From the NCBI GenBank assembly GCA_030696085.1, contig JAUYNL010000053.1, forward strand, positions 62,001 through 126,000: 64,000 nt of DNA, in the 5' to 3' direction. Within the stretch, counting starts at the first letter, position 1, and the number at the start of each line of letters is the position of its first letter. This document shows, in pieces, positions 35,477-43,728 of this stretch. Origin of the DNA: Luteolibacter sp. (GTDB lineage Bacteria > Verrucomicrobiota > Verrucomicrobiia > Verrucomicrobiales > Akkermansiaceae). The notes below the pieces were generated by a model. That model saw only the letters and a program-made list of their open reading frames with translations. It had not been told where the DNA came from and did not search any database. Made by a program: the position numbers and the translations under genes.

Positions 35477-37357
35477 TCAAATGTGCGGCATGAAGGCCGT
35501 GTAAACCTCGGACGGGATGTCCAGCAGGCCGTAGTCCTTCGAGGAGACGAACAGGAGGCTCTGCCTGCCCTTGCCCAGCAACTCGTTGTCCGAGCCGAAG
35601 ATCTGGTGCTCCAGCGTGCAGAACTTGCGGTTGAAGTCCGCCACCCGGATTTTCACGGTGATGACATCGAACTCGCGCGACTCGCGCACGAACTTGTGCT
35701 CGAAGGAACGTGTCAGAATGTAGAACTTGGTGGTCTTGAGGTCGAAATCCGGCATCACCGAGTTAAAGAAAAGCTCGCGCGTTTTCCCCACGAACAGGCC
35801 ATACATGCCGAAATAGACGTTGCCCACCGAGTTGGTGTCCTGATAGGTGGCGATCAGGGAGTAAACGAACCACTTGCCCTCGAAGTGGCCGCTGATGGCA
35901 TGGGCGTCCTGCGGCATGGGGGCGCTGACCTGCGTGGCACTGATGGCGGAAGCGGTCTTGGTGATCGTCTTGATGGCCGGAATTTCGTGCGCGGCGGCTT
36001 CCAGAACTTCGCCGGCCTTTTCGGTGACAACGCGCAACAGATCGGTGTTGAAGACGAGCCACGCCACGTAGATGAGCGGCAGCATCGAGCCGAGGATGAG
36101 CAGGGAGTCCGCATCCGTGCAGTAGCCGAAGGCGAAGATCACCAGCGAGATGCTGGCCAGTGAGAACATCCGGATCTGCGGCAGCGGTTGCTGCGAGTTC
36201 GGCACGAAACAGCGGGCGATGGCCAGCGAGGCATAGCCGACGAAGAACGAGGCGTAAAACACCATGAAGTATTCCAGCTCCAGCTTCGCCACGAGTGCCA
36301 CCAGGGTGATGAGCATCACCAGGAAAAACGTGGGGATGGGTGACTCGAGCAGGCGTTTCGGCAGCATGCCGATGAGCAGGTTCTGGCTCTTGCCGAGGTT
36401 GGCGCCGAGGAACCATTTCAGCGCCACATAGCCGCTGTCCAGCGTGGTCAGCACGCAGATTCCGAGAAACGAGAAATAGGCGACCGGCAGCAGGCCCTTG
36501 GATCCGGCGTCGAGGCGATCAATGTATTGCACGACCATCTGGTGCGCGTAGCGGAAGCCGTCGAGGCTGTCCTTATTGCCATAGCTGTCCACACCGCCCT
36601 TGCTCATGACCCAGGCCGCGAGGCAGCCGTGGAAAAGAAGCAGCAGGAAGAAGATCACCCCGCCGAACATATAACTCATCCGGATGGACGTGTTTTCCCG
36701 GTGGATCTGGACCGCACGCTGCCAATGCTGGAGATCCAGCCACGGCCCTACCAGGAGCCCCACCAGTAGCGGAATCGCATAGGCGAAAAGATCCGGCCCC
36801 TTCCACGCGTCCGGCAGCACCGGGCCCCATTGGAGGTTTTCAGGAATCAATGGATTCAGGCTGAAAAGCACCGCCGCCACGCAGGCGAGCAGCAGGCCGC
36901 CGAGGATGCCGTGACCGATCTTGATGCGCTGGATGCCGAATTCCTCGCCGAACAAACAGCCCGCCGCCAGCACCACGAACACCACCATGCACAGGTAAAG
37001 CGGCATCATGGACCCGGTAACGAGTTTCAACGGATCAAACAGATAGCGCGTGAGCGCGAAGACCGTCAGCGCGAGCGCGATCACTTGATAGAGATAGAGG
37101 ATCAGGCGGAAGGGTTTCGAGAATTTCTCGAAAAACAGCGCCAGGGATTCCTGCCCGCCCGCGTGTCGCCGCGCCACGATCTGCGTCAGGAAACCGAAAC
37201 CCATCAGGCCCAGGGCGTTCGGAATGGCAAAGAGCAGCAGTCCCCGCAGTCCGAACATGAAGGTCATCTGGACGCTGAAAAACAGTCCCAATCCCCACAT
37301 CCAGGCCAGAGCCACGGAATTCCCCCATAACAGCGAGTTGATCCAACGGAAATTCAT
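35477..37357 (-). CDS. Polytopic transporter fused to a hotdog thioesterase domain
   Basis: A 626-residue protein in two parts. Residues 1 to about 455 are a polytopic membrane domain with about 12 spans; WMWGLGLFFSVQMTF and FAIPNALGLMGFG resemble sodium:solute (SSS)/APC-type transporters. Residues about 490-626 look like a cytoplasmic hotdog domain: YQDTNSVGNVYFGMY with Asp507, then GKTRELFF, the pattern of 4HBT-type acyl thioesterases, especially the DTN-x-x-GNVYF group known from enediyne pathways. The frame is continuous. I know no standard family with this order; function is unknown, possibly coupling transport to thioester hydrolysis. Start ATG 37357. Confidence 0.8.
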   Translation of the reverse strand: MNFRWINSLLWGNSVALAWMWGLGLFFSVQMTFMFGLRGLLLFAIPNALGLMGFGFLTQIVARRHAGGQESLALFFEKFSKPFRLILYLYQVIALALTVFALTRYLFDPLKLVTGSMMPLYLCMVVFVVLAAGCLFGEEFGIQRIKIGHGILGGLLLACVAAVLFSLNPLIPENLQWGPVLPDAWKGPDLFAYAIPLLVGLLVGPWLDLQHWQRAVQIHRENTSIRMSYMFGGVIFFLLLLFHGCLAAWVMSKGGVDSYGNKDSLDGFRYAHQMVVQYIDRLDAGSKGLLPVAYFSFLGICVLTTLDSGYVALKWFLGANLGKSQNLLIGMLPKRLLESPIPTFFLVMLITLVALVAKLELEYFMVFYASFFVGYASLAIARCFVPNSQQPLPQIRMFSLASISLVIFAFGYCTDADSLLILGSMLPLIYVAWLVFNTDLLRVVTEKAGEVLEAAAHEIPAIKTITKTASAISATQVSAPMPQDAHAISGHFEGKWFVYSLIATYQDTNSVGNVYFGMYGLFVGKTRELFFNSVMPDFDLKTTKFYILTRSFEHKFVRESREFDVITVKIRVADFNRKFCTLEHQIFGSDNELLGKGRQSLLFVSSKDYGLLDIPSEVYTAFMPHI

Positions 37358-37523
37358 CTTGAACCCCAAGGAACGCTCATTAGAGCCCGCGGGCAAGCCG
37401 GATTCCGCCAAAATTCCGGCGCAATCCCGGAAAGTCCCCGGCGATCCCCGAGAATTACCATTGAAGAGCGGACGACGGCCCTCTTAACTCCCCGCGTTCG
37501 CAGAACCCGCACAGCACCGTTTC

Positions 37524-39200
37524 ATGATCGAAAACATCCGCAAATACACCGGCCTCATCATCTTCTTCATGGCCCTTGTCGTCTTTTCCCTCGTCATCGG
37601 CATCAAGGACGACCTCTTCCGCGGCAGCGCCGGCGGCGGCCACGGCATCCTGAAAATCGATGGCCGTGTCTATAGCGACAAGGAATTTCAAAATCTCGGC
37701 AGCGGTGCCTTCCAGGTCGCCTCCGGCCTCGCCCGCTCCGGTGATTTCGGCCTCTATCAATTCATCATGAGCCTCTCCACCGGCGCCACCAGCCAGGACG
37801 ACGCGGCCGAGAAATTCTTTGTCGGCCGCATGATCCTGCGCCAGGCGAAGGAGGAATTCGGCGTCCATCCGGGCGAGGAGGAGATTTCGGAATACCTCCG
37901 CAAGCTGCGCGCCTTCTCCAGCCCCGAGGGCAAATTCGATCAGGAAAGCTACCGCCGGTTCGTCGAAAAAGGCATCGGGCACCTCGGCATGACCGAGACC
38001 GACCTCCGCGAACTCGCGTCCGACGCACTCGCCGCCCAAAAAATCAACGCCATTGTCGGCTCCGGCCTTGGCGTGAACCGCGATATCGTCGCCCAGAACC
38101 TGGCCCTCGATAACCAGCGCGTCGCCGGCAGCCTCGCCCGCCTCGACATCGATTCCTACGAGGCAGCCATCCAGCCCACCGAGGAAGAGATCAAGGCGTA
38201 TTGGGAAACCATCCAGGACGCCTTCACCACCGCGCCGCTGCGCAAGTTCACCTACATCATCGCCACACCGGACATGCCTGCGGACGCCGAGGCCGAAAAG
38301 GAGGACGCTCCATCCATCGCCGACGCCGCGCTGAGCGACGAGGCGAAGAAGGCCGCCGATAAGAAAAAAGCCGATGAAAAGGCCAAGAAAACCGCCGAGC
38401 TCGCCGAAACACGCCGCAAGAAACAGATCGAAATCGATGCCAAGGTGGACGAATTCACCTTCCAACTCGAAGAACAGAAGGGGGCCGGTTTCGAAGAACT
38501 CGCCAAGACCAACGGCTGGGAAGCGAAAGCCACCGAGTTGTTCGCCCAAGCCACCCCGCCCGCAGAGCTCGATATCAAGCTCCGCTCCTCCAGCCGCGGC
38601 GGCAAGGCCGTCGATGAGCTTTTCCGCATCGAACCCACCTCGGATCCGGTCTCCAAAATCTCCCAGCCCATCGCCATCGGTGAAAACCAGTGGCTCGTCG
38701 CCCGCCTCGATGGCGAGGAGAAATCCCGCCCGAAAACCTACGAGGAAGCCAAGGACGAGGCCCGCGCCCAATACATCGCGGAAAAGGCAGCAGAAGCCCT
38801 CAAAACCGCCGCTAACGAAGCAGTCGCCAAAATCAAGGACGCCCTCGCCGCCGGGAAATCCTTCGCCGATGCCGCCAAGGATGCCGGCCTCAAGGAAACC
38901 CGGGATTTCACCAAGGTCACTAGCGATTACCGCCCGGACGCCGCCACGGAACCGCGCAACCTGTTTGAGGCCACCCGCAACGTCGATCCCGGCTCCCTCG
39001 CCGAGGTGATCACCGAGGCCGACCGCGCGTTCATCGTCCACGTCGCCAAGCGCGAGGTCGAGAAAACGCCGGATGCCGCCACCAAGCTCGACGCCGAAGT
39101 CGCCAACCGCGCCCGCCAAAACGAAACCATCGCCTTCATGAGCTGGATCGCCGCCCGCGTCGAAGCCTCTAAGGTAGAGCAGCTCTACAAACAGCGCTGA
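37524..39200 (+). CDS. PpiD-like membrane-anchored folding factor
   Basis: A 558-residue protein with the PpiD/SurA_N_3 layout: short cytoplasmic tail, one helix (about residues 9-28), then a periplasmic helical chaperone region (REEFGV and LRAFSSPEGKFDQESYRRFV are typical). A Lys/Ala/Glu-rich helical insertion follows at about 255-320 (EAKKAADKKKADEKAKK). A clear parvulin active-site motif is not seen, so isomerase activity may be missing. It likely helps newly exported proteins near the translocon. Confidence 0.8.
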   Translation: MIENIRKYTGLIIFFMALVVFSLVIGIKDDLFRGSAGGGHGILKIDGRVYSDKEFQNLGSGAFQVASGLARSGDFGLYQFIMSLSTGATSQDDAAEKFFVGRMILRQAKEEFGVHPGEEEISEYLRKLRAFSSPEGKFDQESYRRFVEKGIGHLGMTETDLRELASDALAAQKINAIVGSGLGVNRDIVAQNLALDNQRVAGSLARLDIDSYEAAIQPTEEEIKAYWETIQDAFTTAPLRKFTYIIATPDMPADAEAEKEDAPSIADAALSDEAKKAADKKKADEKAKKTAELAETRRKKQIEIDAKVDEFTFQLEEQKGAGFEELAKTNGWEAKATELFAQATPPAELDIKLRSSSRGGKAVDELFRIEPTSDPVSKISQPIAIGENQWLVARLDGEEKSRPKTYEEAKDEARAQYIAEKAAEALKTAANEAVAKIKDALAAGKSFADAAKDAGLKETRDFTKVTSDYRPDAATEPRNLFEATRNVDPGSLAEVITEADRAFIVHVAKREVEKTPDAATKLDAEVANRARQNETIAFMSWIAARVEASKVEQLYKQR

Positions 39201-39208
39201 ATCGTGGC

Positions 39209-39229
39209 GGCGCTTTTGCAAGAAGCGCC
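39209..39229 (+). terminator. Hairpin after the PpiD-like gene
   Basis: GGCGCTT (39209-39215) pairs with AAGCGCC (39223-39229), 7 bp with a 7-nt loop, 9 nt after the stop; a CCCCCCTTTT tract follows 4 nt later. A weak or attenuating terminator before the TPR gene. Confidence 0.4.
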
Positions 39230-39246
39230 AAGCCCCCCTTTTCCAA

Positions 39247-39585
39247 ATGGCCGATCTCCAAGCGATTTTCGATGACGCCAACGGCCACCTCGCCCTCGGA
39301 GAACTCGATGAGGCCATCGCGCTCTACCGGCGCTGCGTGGAGCTCGATCCCGCGTTTTTCGATGGCTGGCACGCGCTGGGCATGGCCCTTCTGAAAACCG
39401 GCAACATCAAGGAAGCCATCGGCTGCGGCCTGCAATCCATCACCCTCAAGCCCAACGACCTGCTAGCCTGGACCAGCCTCTCCCAGATGTATGTCCGCGC
39501 CGGCAACATCCCCGAAGCCGAGGCCGCCAAAGGCAAGGCCCGCATCCTCTCGCTGGGCGGCAAAGTGGTGAAAGACCCCGCCTGA
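39247..39585 (+). CDS. Small TPR protein
   Basis: A 112-residue cytoplasmic protein made of about three tetratricopeptide repeats: LALGELDEAIALYRRCVELDP, FDGWHALGMALLKTGNIKEAI and LLAWTSLSQMYVRAGNIPEA. It has no signal peptide or membrane span. It probably mediates a protein-protein contact, partner unknown. It lies between the PpiD-like factor and grpE, on the same strand. Confidence 0.85.
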   Translation: MADLQAIFDDANGHLALGELDEAIALYRRCVELDPAFFDGWHALGMALLKTGNIKEAIGCGLQSITLKPNDLLAWTSLSQMYVRAGNIPEAEAAKGKARILSLGGKVVKDPA

Positions 39586-39619
39586 TTTCGCGCTTCCCGC
39601 GACATGCCGCCCCCCGGGG

Positions 39620-39647
39620 TTGACGCGGCGGCTTTCGCGGCTACAGC
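39620..39647 (+). promoter_or_regulatory. Promoter candidate for grpE-dnaJ
   Basis: TTGACG (39620-39625), 16 nt, TACAGC (39642-39647), then 8 nt to the grpE ATG at 39656. No CIRCE-type inverted repeat or heat-shock sigma consensus was noticed. Confidence 0.45.
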
Positions 39648-39655
39648 TATGCGCC

Positions 39656-40216
39656 ATGCAAGCCGACAACGATCCGCCCCAAACCGCTGAGGAACAGCCC
39701 GTGGACCCCGCCACCGTGGAAAACCCGCCGGAAACCCCGGAACTCGATCCGTGGGAGGAACTCGAAGCCGACGTCGCGAAATGGAAGGAGCTCTCGCTGC
39801 GCACCGCTGCGGAAATGGACAACCTGCGCAAGCGCACCGCCCGCGAACGCGAGGAGGCCATCCGTTACGCAAATCAGCGCCTGCTCGAAGAACTGCTGCC
39901 CGTCATCGACAACTTTGAAATGGGCATGCAGGCCGCCTCCCAGGACACCACTTCCATGATCTACATCGGCATGGACATGGTCCGCCGCCAGCTCAATGAA
40001 TTTCTGGCATCCCAGGGAGTCGAGGAAATCGACGCCGCCGGCCTGTTCAATCCGAATCTTCACGACGCCGTCGCCCAGGAAGACTGCGCCGCCGGCGAGG
40101 AAGGCCGCATCCTGCGCGTCACCCGCCGCGGCTTCAAACTCCGCGACCGCCTGCTCCGCCCCGCCAGCGTGGTCGTTTCCAAACTTCCAGCCCCTGCGGA
40201 AGGGGGCGCTGCTTAA
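39656..40216 (+). CDS. grpE: GrpE, nucleotide exchange factor for DnaK
   Basis: A 186-residue co-chaperone. An acidic, Pro-rich N-terminus (to about 35) is followed by the long GrpE coiled coil (AAEMDNLRKRTAREREE) and the C-terminal beta domain, with NPNLHDAV and GFKLRDRLLRPASVVVSK typical of the family. It drives ADP release from DnaK. The stop lies 6 nt before dnaJ. An out-of-frame ATG lies at 39649, so the start is ATG 39656. Confidence 0.95.
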   Translation: MQADNDPPQTAEEQPVDPATVENPPETPELDPWEELEADVAKWKELSLRTAAEMDNLRKRTAREREEAIRYANQRLLEELLPVIDNFEMGMQAASQDTTSMIYIGMDMVRRQLNEFLASQGVEEIDAAGLFNPNLHDAVAQEDCAAGEEGRILRVTRRGFKLRDRLLRPASVVVSKLPAPAEGGAA

Positions 40217-40222
40217 TTTCCC

Positions 40223-41353
40223 ATGGCTGAAAAACGCGATTATTACGAAGTGCTCGGCGTCCCGCGCGATGCCGCCGCCGATGAAATCAAAAAAGCCTAC
40301 CGCAAGCTGGCGGTGAAATTCCACCCGGACAAAAACCCGGGAGATCACACGGCTGAAGACAAGTTCAAGGAACTCGGCGAGGCCTACGAGGCCCTCAGCG
40401 ACCCGGACAAACGCGCCGCCTATGACCGCTACGGCCACGCAGCCTTTTCCGGCGGCGGCGGCGGACGCCCCGGCGGCGGCTTCCATGATCCGATGGATAT
40501 CTTCTCGCAGATCTTCGGCGGCGGATTCGATGAATTCTTCAGCGGCGGCGGATCCCGACGCAAAGGCTCCGGCAAACAACGCGGCAGCGATCTGCGCTAC
40601 GATCTGGAAATCTCACTCGAAGAAGCCGCGCGCGGCATCGAAAAGGAACTGGAAATCGAGCGCTACGTCCCCTGCGATTCCTGCGGCTCGAAAGGCACCA
40701 AGGGCTCCGGCGGCGTCAAAGCCTGCACCACCTGCGGCGGACGCGGCGTCGTCGCCCGCCAGGCCGGCATTTTCATCCAGCAAACGACCTGTCCCGAATG
40801 CCGCGGCGCGGGCGAAACCATCTCGGATCCCTGCAATAGTTGCCGGGGCGAAGGCCGCGTCCAGCGCGACAGCCGCATCAAGCTGCGCATCCCCGCCGGT
40901 GTGGATACCGGCACCCGCCTGCGCTCATCCGGAAATGGTGACGCCGGCGTGCGCGGCGGCACCGCAGGTGATCTCTATGTGTTCCTGCACGTCAGGGACC
41001 ACGATGTCTTCGAGCGCGACGACGCCAATCTCTTCTGCGAGGTCCCCCTGCCCTTCTCCACCGCAGCGCTCGGAGGGGAACTCAAGGTCCCCTCCCTCGA
41101 TGGCCAGTCCTCGATCAAAATCCCCGCCGGCACCCAGGGCGGCACGGTTTTCCGCCTCCGCGAAAAAGGCATGCCATCCCTCTCCAACGGTCGCCGCGGC
41201 GATCTGAACGTGCGCGTCCAGGTAGAGGTCCCCACCAAGCTCAGTCACGACCAGCAGGAAAAACTCCGCTCCTTTTCCGAATCCATCGGCGATCACAACT
41301 CACCTATGCAGGAAGGTTTCCTCCAGAAGGCGAAGCGGTTTTTTGATCTGTAA
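40223..41353 (+). CDS. dnaJ: Chaperone protein DnaJ
   Basis: A 376-residue type I J-protein. J domain at 1-70 with HPD at 34-36, Gly/Phe-rich region (about 75-115), then a zinc domain with all four CxxCxGxG repeats ([32 protein letters not shown]), and the C-terminal substrate-binding domains. It delivers clients to DnaK and stimulates its ATPase. Cotranscribed with grpE; dnaK itself is not in the window. Confidence 0.96.
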   Translation: MAEKRDYYEVLGVPRDAAADEIKKAYRKLAVKFHPDKNPGDHTAEDKFKELGEAYEALSDPDKRAAYDRYGHAAFSGGGGGRPGGGFHDPMDIFSQIFGGGFDEFFSGGGSRRKGSGKQRGSDLRYDLEISLEEAARGIEKELEIERYVPCDSCGSKGTKGSGGVKACTTCGGRGVVARQAGIFIQQTTCPECRGAGETISDPCNSCRGEGRVQRDSRIKLRIPAGVDTGTRLRSSGNGDAGVRGGTAGDLYVFLHVRDHDVFERDDANLFCEVPLPFSTAALGGELKVPSLDGQSSIKIPAGTQGGTVFRLREKGMPSLSNGRRGDLNVRVQVEVPTKLSHDQQEKLRSFSESIGDHNSPMQEGFLQKAKRFFDL

Positions 41354-41358
41354 TCGGC

Positions 41359-41414
41359 AAGCGGAAGGCGGCATTCGGAATGCGAAACATCTTCATTCTT
41401 CGCGCCTACCGCTT
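41359..41414. repeat. 56-bp imperfect inverted repeat between dnaJ and rsmE
   Basis: AAGCGGAAGGCG (41359-41370) pairs with CGCCTACCGCTT (41403-41414) with one mismatch, and the interior contains a second short pairing (GAATG with CATTC). There is no T-run. It may be a dispersed hairpin element or an mRNA-processing site between dnaJ and rsmE. Confidence 0.5.
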
Positions 41415-41437
41415 CCCGCTTTCCACCTACCGAGTCC

Positions 41438-42157
41438 ATGGCCCGTTTTTTCCTTCCTCCCGCTGGCTGGCAAGCCGCCGCCCTCACCGGCGATGAGGCG
41501 CGCCACCTCTCGCAGGTGCTGCGCATCAAGCCCGGCGAAAGCATCACCGTCTTCGATGGCCACGGCCGCCGCGCACCGGCGGAAGTTCTAACTGTTTCCA
41601 GGGACCATGTTTCCCTCAAACTCGGAGAAACCCTCACGCCACCGCCGCCGCTCCCGGCCATCACGCTGGCCCAGGCGGTTCCGAAGGGAAAAAACATGGA
41701 CCTCATCGTCCAGAAAGCCGTCGAACTCGGCATCGCCCGCATCCAGCCGCTCGTCACCCGCAACACCATCGTCCAGCCCGGCGGCGGCAAGTCCGACAAG
41801 TGGCGGCGCAACGCGATGGAAGCCTGCAAACAATGCGGCCAGGACACCCTCCCCGACATCGCCGATCCCCTGCCCTTCGAGCGTTGGCTCGCTACGCAAA
41901 CCGGGACTCCCGGCCTGAAAATCATCGCCTCGCTCGCCCCCGGCGCGAAGGTCTTGCGCGAGGTTCTCCACGCCCACCCCGGCACCACCGCCGCCACGCT
42001 GTTAGTCGGCCCGGAAGGCGATTTCACGCCCGAAGAAACCACCACCGCCCTCGCCGCCGGGTTTCTCGCCGTCTCGTTAGGGTCAATTGTTCTCCGCGTC
42101 GAAACCGCCACGATCTTCTGCCTTTCCGCGCTGAGGTATGAGTTCTCTCAGAATTGA
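41438..42157 (+). CDS. rsmE: 16S rRNA m3U1498 methyltransferase
   Basis: A 239-residue SPOUT methyltransferase. An N-terminal PUA-like domain (ARFFLPPAG, LTGDEARHLSQVLRIKPGE) is followed by the knotted SAM-binding domain with AVPKGKNMDLIVQKAVELG, LLVGPEGDFTPEE and LGSIVLRVETA. It methylates U1498 of 16S rRNA at N3. It follows dnaJ as in many bacteria, though other neighbours such as prmA are absent. Confidence 0.94.
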   Translation: MARFFLPPAGWQAAALTGDEARHLSQVLRIKPGESITVFDGHGRRAPAEVLTVSRDHVSLKLGETLTPPPPLPAITLAQAVPKGKNMDLIVQKAVELGIARIQPLVTRNTIVQPGGGKSDKWRRNAMEACKQCGQDTLPDIADPLPFERWLATQTGTPGLKIIASLAPGAKVLREVLHAHPGTTAATLLVGPEGDFTPEETTTALAAGFLAVSLGSIVLRVETATIFCLSALRYEFSQN

Positions 42158-42203
42158 GACACCGGAAACAAGGAATCCGCCATGAGGATTCCGGATTCTT
42201 TTC

Positions 42204-42596
42204 TCACCCCAACACTTCCACTCTCAAATCGGGAATGGCACCGAAGTGACGGATGTTCCGGGTGATCAAGGGCTTGCCCAGCGCCACACTCACTGCGGCA
42301 ATCCAGAGATCATTCTGCCCGATCTCGCGATAGGCCGGCATTTCCTGAATTGCGCTGCAAATCCTTCCGTAAACGGCAATCACCGGCTCAGGATCAAGGA
42401 TGGGCACACCCACTGAGAGAAATCCCCGGACCAGCGACGAATCGTGTCCCGCGCGGATCGCCCCATGCCAAAATTCGCCCAGCACCACCCACGGCAGGCC
42501 CAGGGACTTGGCAGGATGGGCGGAAGCGTAGGCGACCGCCCACGGTTGCCGCCGCCAAAGCCCGATCAAAAACGACGTGTCTGCGATCAGGTCCAC
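42204..42596 (-). CDS. vapC: VapC-type PIN-domain toxin
   Basis: A 130-residue PIN ribonuclease. Acidic residues in place: Asp6 (ADTSFLIGL), Glu41 (LGEFWHG), Asp96 (QNDLWIAA); the fourth position is Asn114 in ITRNIRHF, a common variant. Such toxins cut tRNA or rRNA when freed from the antitoxin. The gene overlaps the upstream vapB by 10 nt, the usual arrangement for coupled expression. Confidence 0.88.
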   Translation of the reverse strand: MDLIADTSFLIGLWRRQPWAVAYASAHPAKSLGLPWVVLGEFWHGAIRAGHDSSLVRGFLSVGVPILDPEPVIAVYGRICSAIQEMPAYREIGQNDLWIAAVSVALGKPLITRNIRHFGAIPDLRVEVLG

Positions 42597-42817
42597 GCGT
42601 CCTCCTTGGCCGGAGACCGTTCATCCACCGCTTCTTCCATGAGATCGTTACCGGCCAATGACTGCGTCTGGTGCAACTCAGCAAATCCCAGAAATGCCCC
42701 CAAACTGCCGGGTTCGGGAATCACCCGCTTCACCACGCTGGAAAACGATTCTCCCCGGCCCTTCTTCCACGCCTTCAAGCGCTCATATGCGACATCGTCC
42801 AAGGTGATCGTTTTCAT
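42587..42817 (-). CDS. vapB: VapB-type antitoxin
   Basis: A 76-residue antitoxin. N-terminal MKTITLDDVAYERLKAWK fits the DUF217/VapB group; the segment ESFSSVVKRVI resembles the ribbon-helix-helix type DNA-binding end, and the C-terminus should wrap the VapC toxin. ATG 42817 is chosen since it gives the family N-terminus and lies 6 nt after a promoter-like -10 box; the frame is open for 17 further codons upstream. Confidence 0.85.
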   Translation of the reverse strand: MKTITLDDVAYERLKAWKKGRGESFSSVVKRVIPEPGSLGAFLGFAELHQTQSLAGNDLMEEAVDERSPAKEDAWT

Positions 42818-42823
42818 ATTTCG

Positions 42824-42851
42824 TGCATACACGAGCGCTGCCATGAAACAA
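42824..42851 (-). promoter_or_regulatory. Promoter candidate for vapBC (first pair)
   Basis: On the minus strand TTGTTT (42846-42851), 16 nt, TATGCA (42824-42829), then 6 nt to ATG 42817; again a leaderless layout. It overlaps a GTGTATGCAC near-palindrome that could be bound by the antitoxin. Confidence 0.4.
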
Positions 42852-42910
42852 GGCAAATTGCGGTTCAACTCCCTTTTTTTACCGTCGCCCGTTCCCTGGT
42901 TCCACCACCC

Positions 42911-43510
42911 TCACTCCCGCAGCCGCGCCGCCTTCATCCGCTCCACGGTGACCAGCGCGAGGAAGCGCGCGTAGTCCTCCTCGCGGGTGGATGAGAGCAG
43001 CACATAACAATATGCCCGCCAGTGGCTCATTTCATCAAGAGCATTGGCCATGCGGAGTGAAATCACTTCCTCGCTGTCGGTGCCGCGGCCCGAGAGCCGC
43101 GCGTGCAGTTCCTGCTCGCCGGGCGGCATCACGAACAGATCCACGAAGGCGCGTCGGATCACGGGGTCGCTGCAATTGCGAATCTGCTCCGCGCCCTGCA
43201 CATCGATGTCCATCACCACATCCACCCCGGCATCGAGGTGGGCGATGACTTCGGATTTCAGAGAACCGTAGAAATTCCCATGCACACCCGCGTGCTCCAG
43301 GAAATCCCCCGCCGCCAGCCGGGACTCGAAGTCGGCGCGATCCAGGAAATGATAATCGCGCCCGTCCACCTCGCCAGGCCGCGGTTCCCGCGTGGTGCAG
43401 GAAATCGAATATCGGACATCGCCCGCATCCGCCAGGCGGCGGCAAAGCGTGGTTTTCCCGGAACCCGAGGGGCCGGATACGACGAGAAGCATCCCGGTGC
43501 GCGCGAACAT
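42911..43510 (-). CDS. gmk: Guanylate kinase
   Basis: A 199-residue enzyme phosphorylating GMP to GDP. The P-loop GPSGSGKTT is at residues 15-23, the GMP-binding segment STTREPRPGE is present as SCTTREPRPGEVDGRDYHF, and DVVMDIDVQGAEQI contains the Walker B-like Asp. Start ATG 43510 is favoured by a promoter ending 6 nt upstream; ATG 43492 is the alternative. rpoZ and yicC, common neighbours elsewhere, are not adjacent. Confidence 0.95.
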   Translation of the reverse strand: MFARTGMLLVVSGPSGSGKTTLCRRLADAGDVRYSISCTTREPRPGEVDGRDYHFLDRADFESRLAAGDFLEHAGVHGNFYGSLKSEVIAHLDAGVDVVMDIDVQGAEQIRNCSDPVIRRAFVDLFVMPPGEQELHARLSGRGTDSEEVISLRMANALDEMSHWRAYCYVLLSSTREEDYARFLALVTVERMKAARLRE

Positions 43511-43516
43511 GCGCCG

Positions 43517-43544
43517 ATCATGCGGACAGGCACGCCGGTGGCAA
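43517..43544 (-). promoter_or_regulatory. Promoter candidate for gmk
   Basis: On the minus strand TTGCCA (43539-43544), 16 nt, CATGAT (43517-43522), then 6 nt to ATG 43510. Confidence 0.45.
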
Positions 43545-43603
43545 CACGAGAAACGATCCCTGCGCGAAACACCGCCGGACTGCGCCCGGGAAGTTGAATC
43601 GGC

Positions 43604-43694
43604 AACCACGAAACTCACGAAATATCGCGAAAACAAAAAATTCCGGGACTCTCAATTCCCTCTTGTTTCATACCTTTTCGTGGATTTCGTGGTT
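43604..43694. repeat. Terminal-inverted-repeat element of about 91 bp
   Basis: The left arm aaccacgaaactcacgaaa (43604-43622) and the right arm tttcgtggatttcgtggtt (43676-43694) are inverted copies, 17 of 19 bases pairing. The 53-nt interior is AT-rich compared with its surroundings. It has no coding capacity and no obvious target duplication. It looks like a MITE/REP-type dispersed element, between divergent gmk and a Gfo/Idh gene. Confidence 0.65.
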
Positions 43695-43728
43695 CGCATT
43701 CCGGCATTGAAGGTGAGAGATTCCGGCC

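Noticed and set aside
37455-39317. A 620-codon open frame on the minus strand
   Set aside because: It is antisense to the PpiD-like gene, whose signal anchor and family motifs are clear. The frame is Gly/Ala/Asp-rich, as expected for GC-rich shadow frames.
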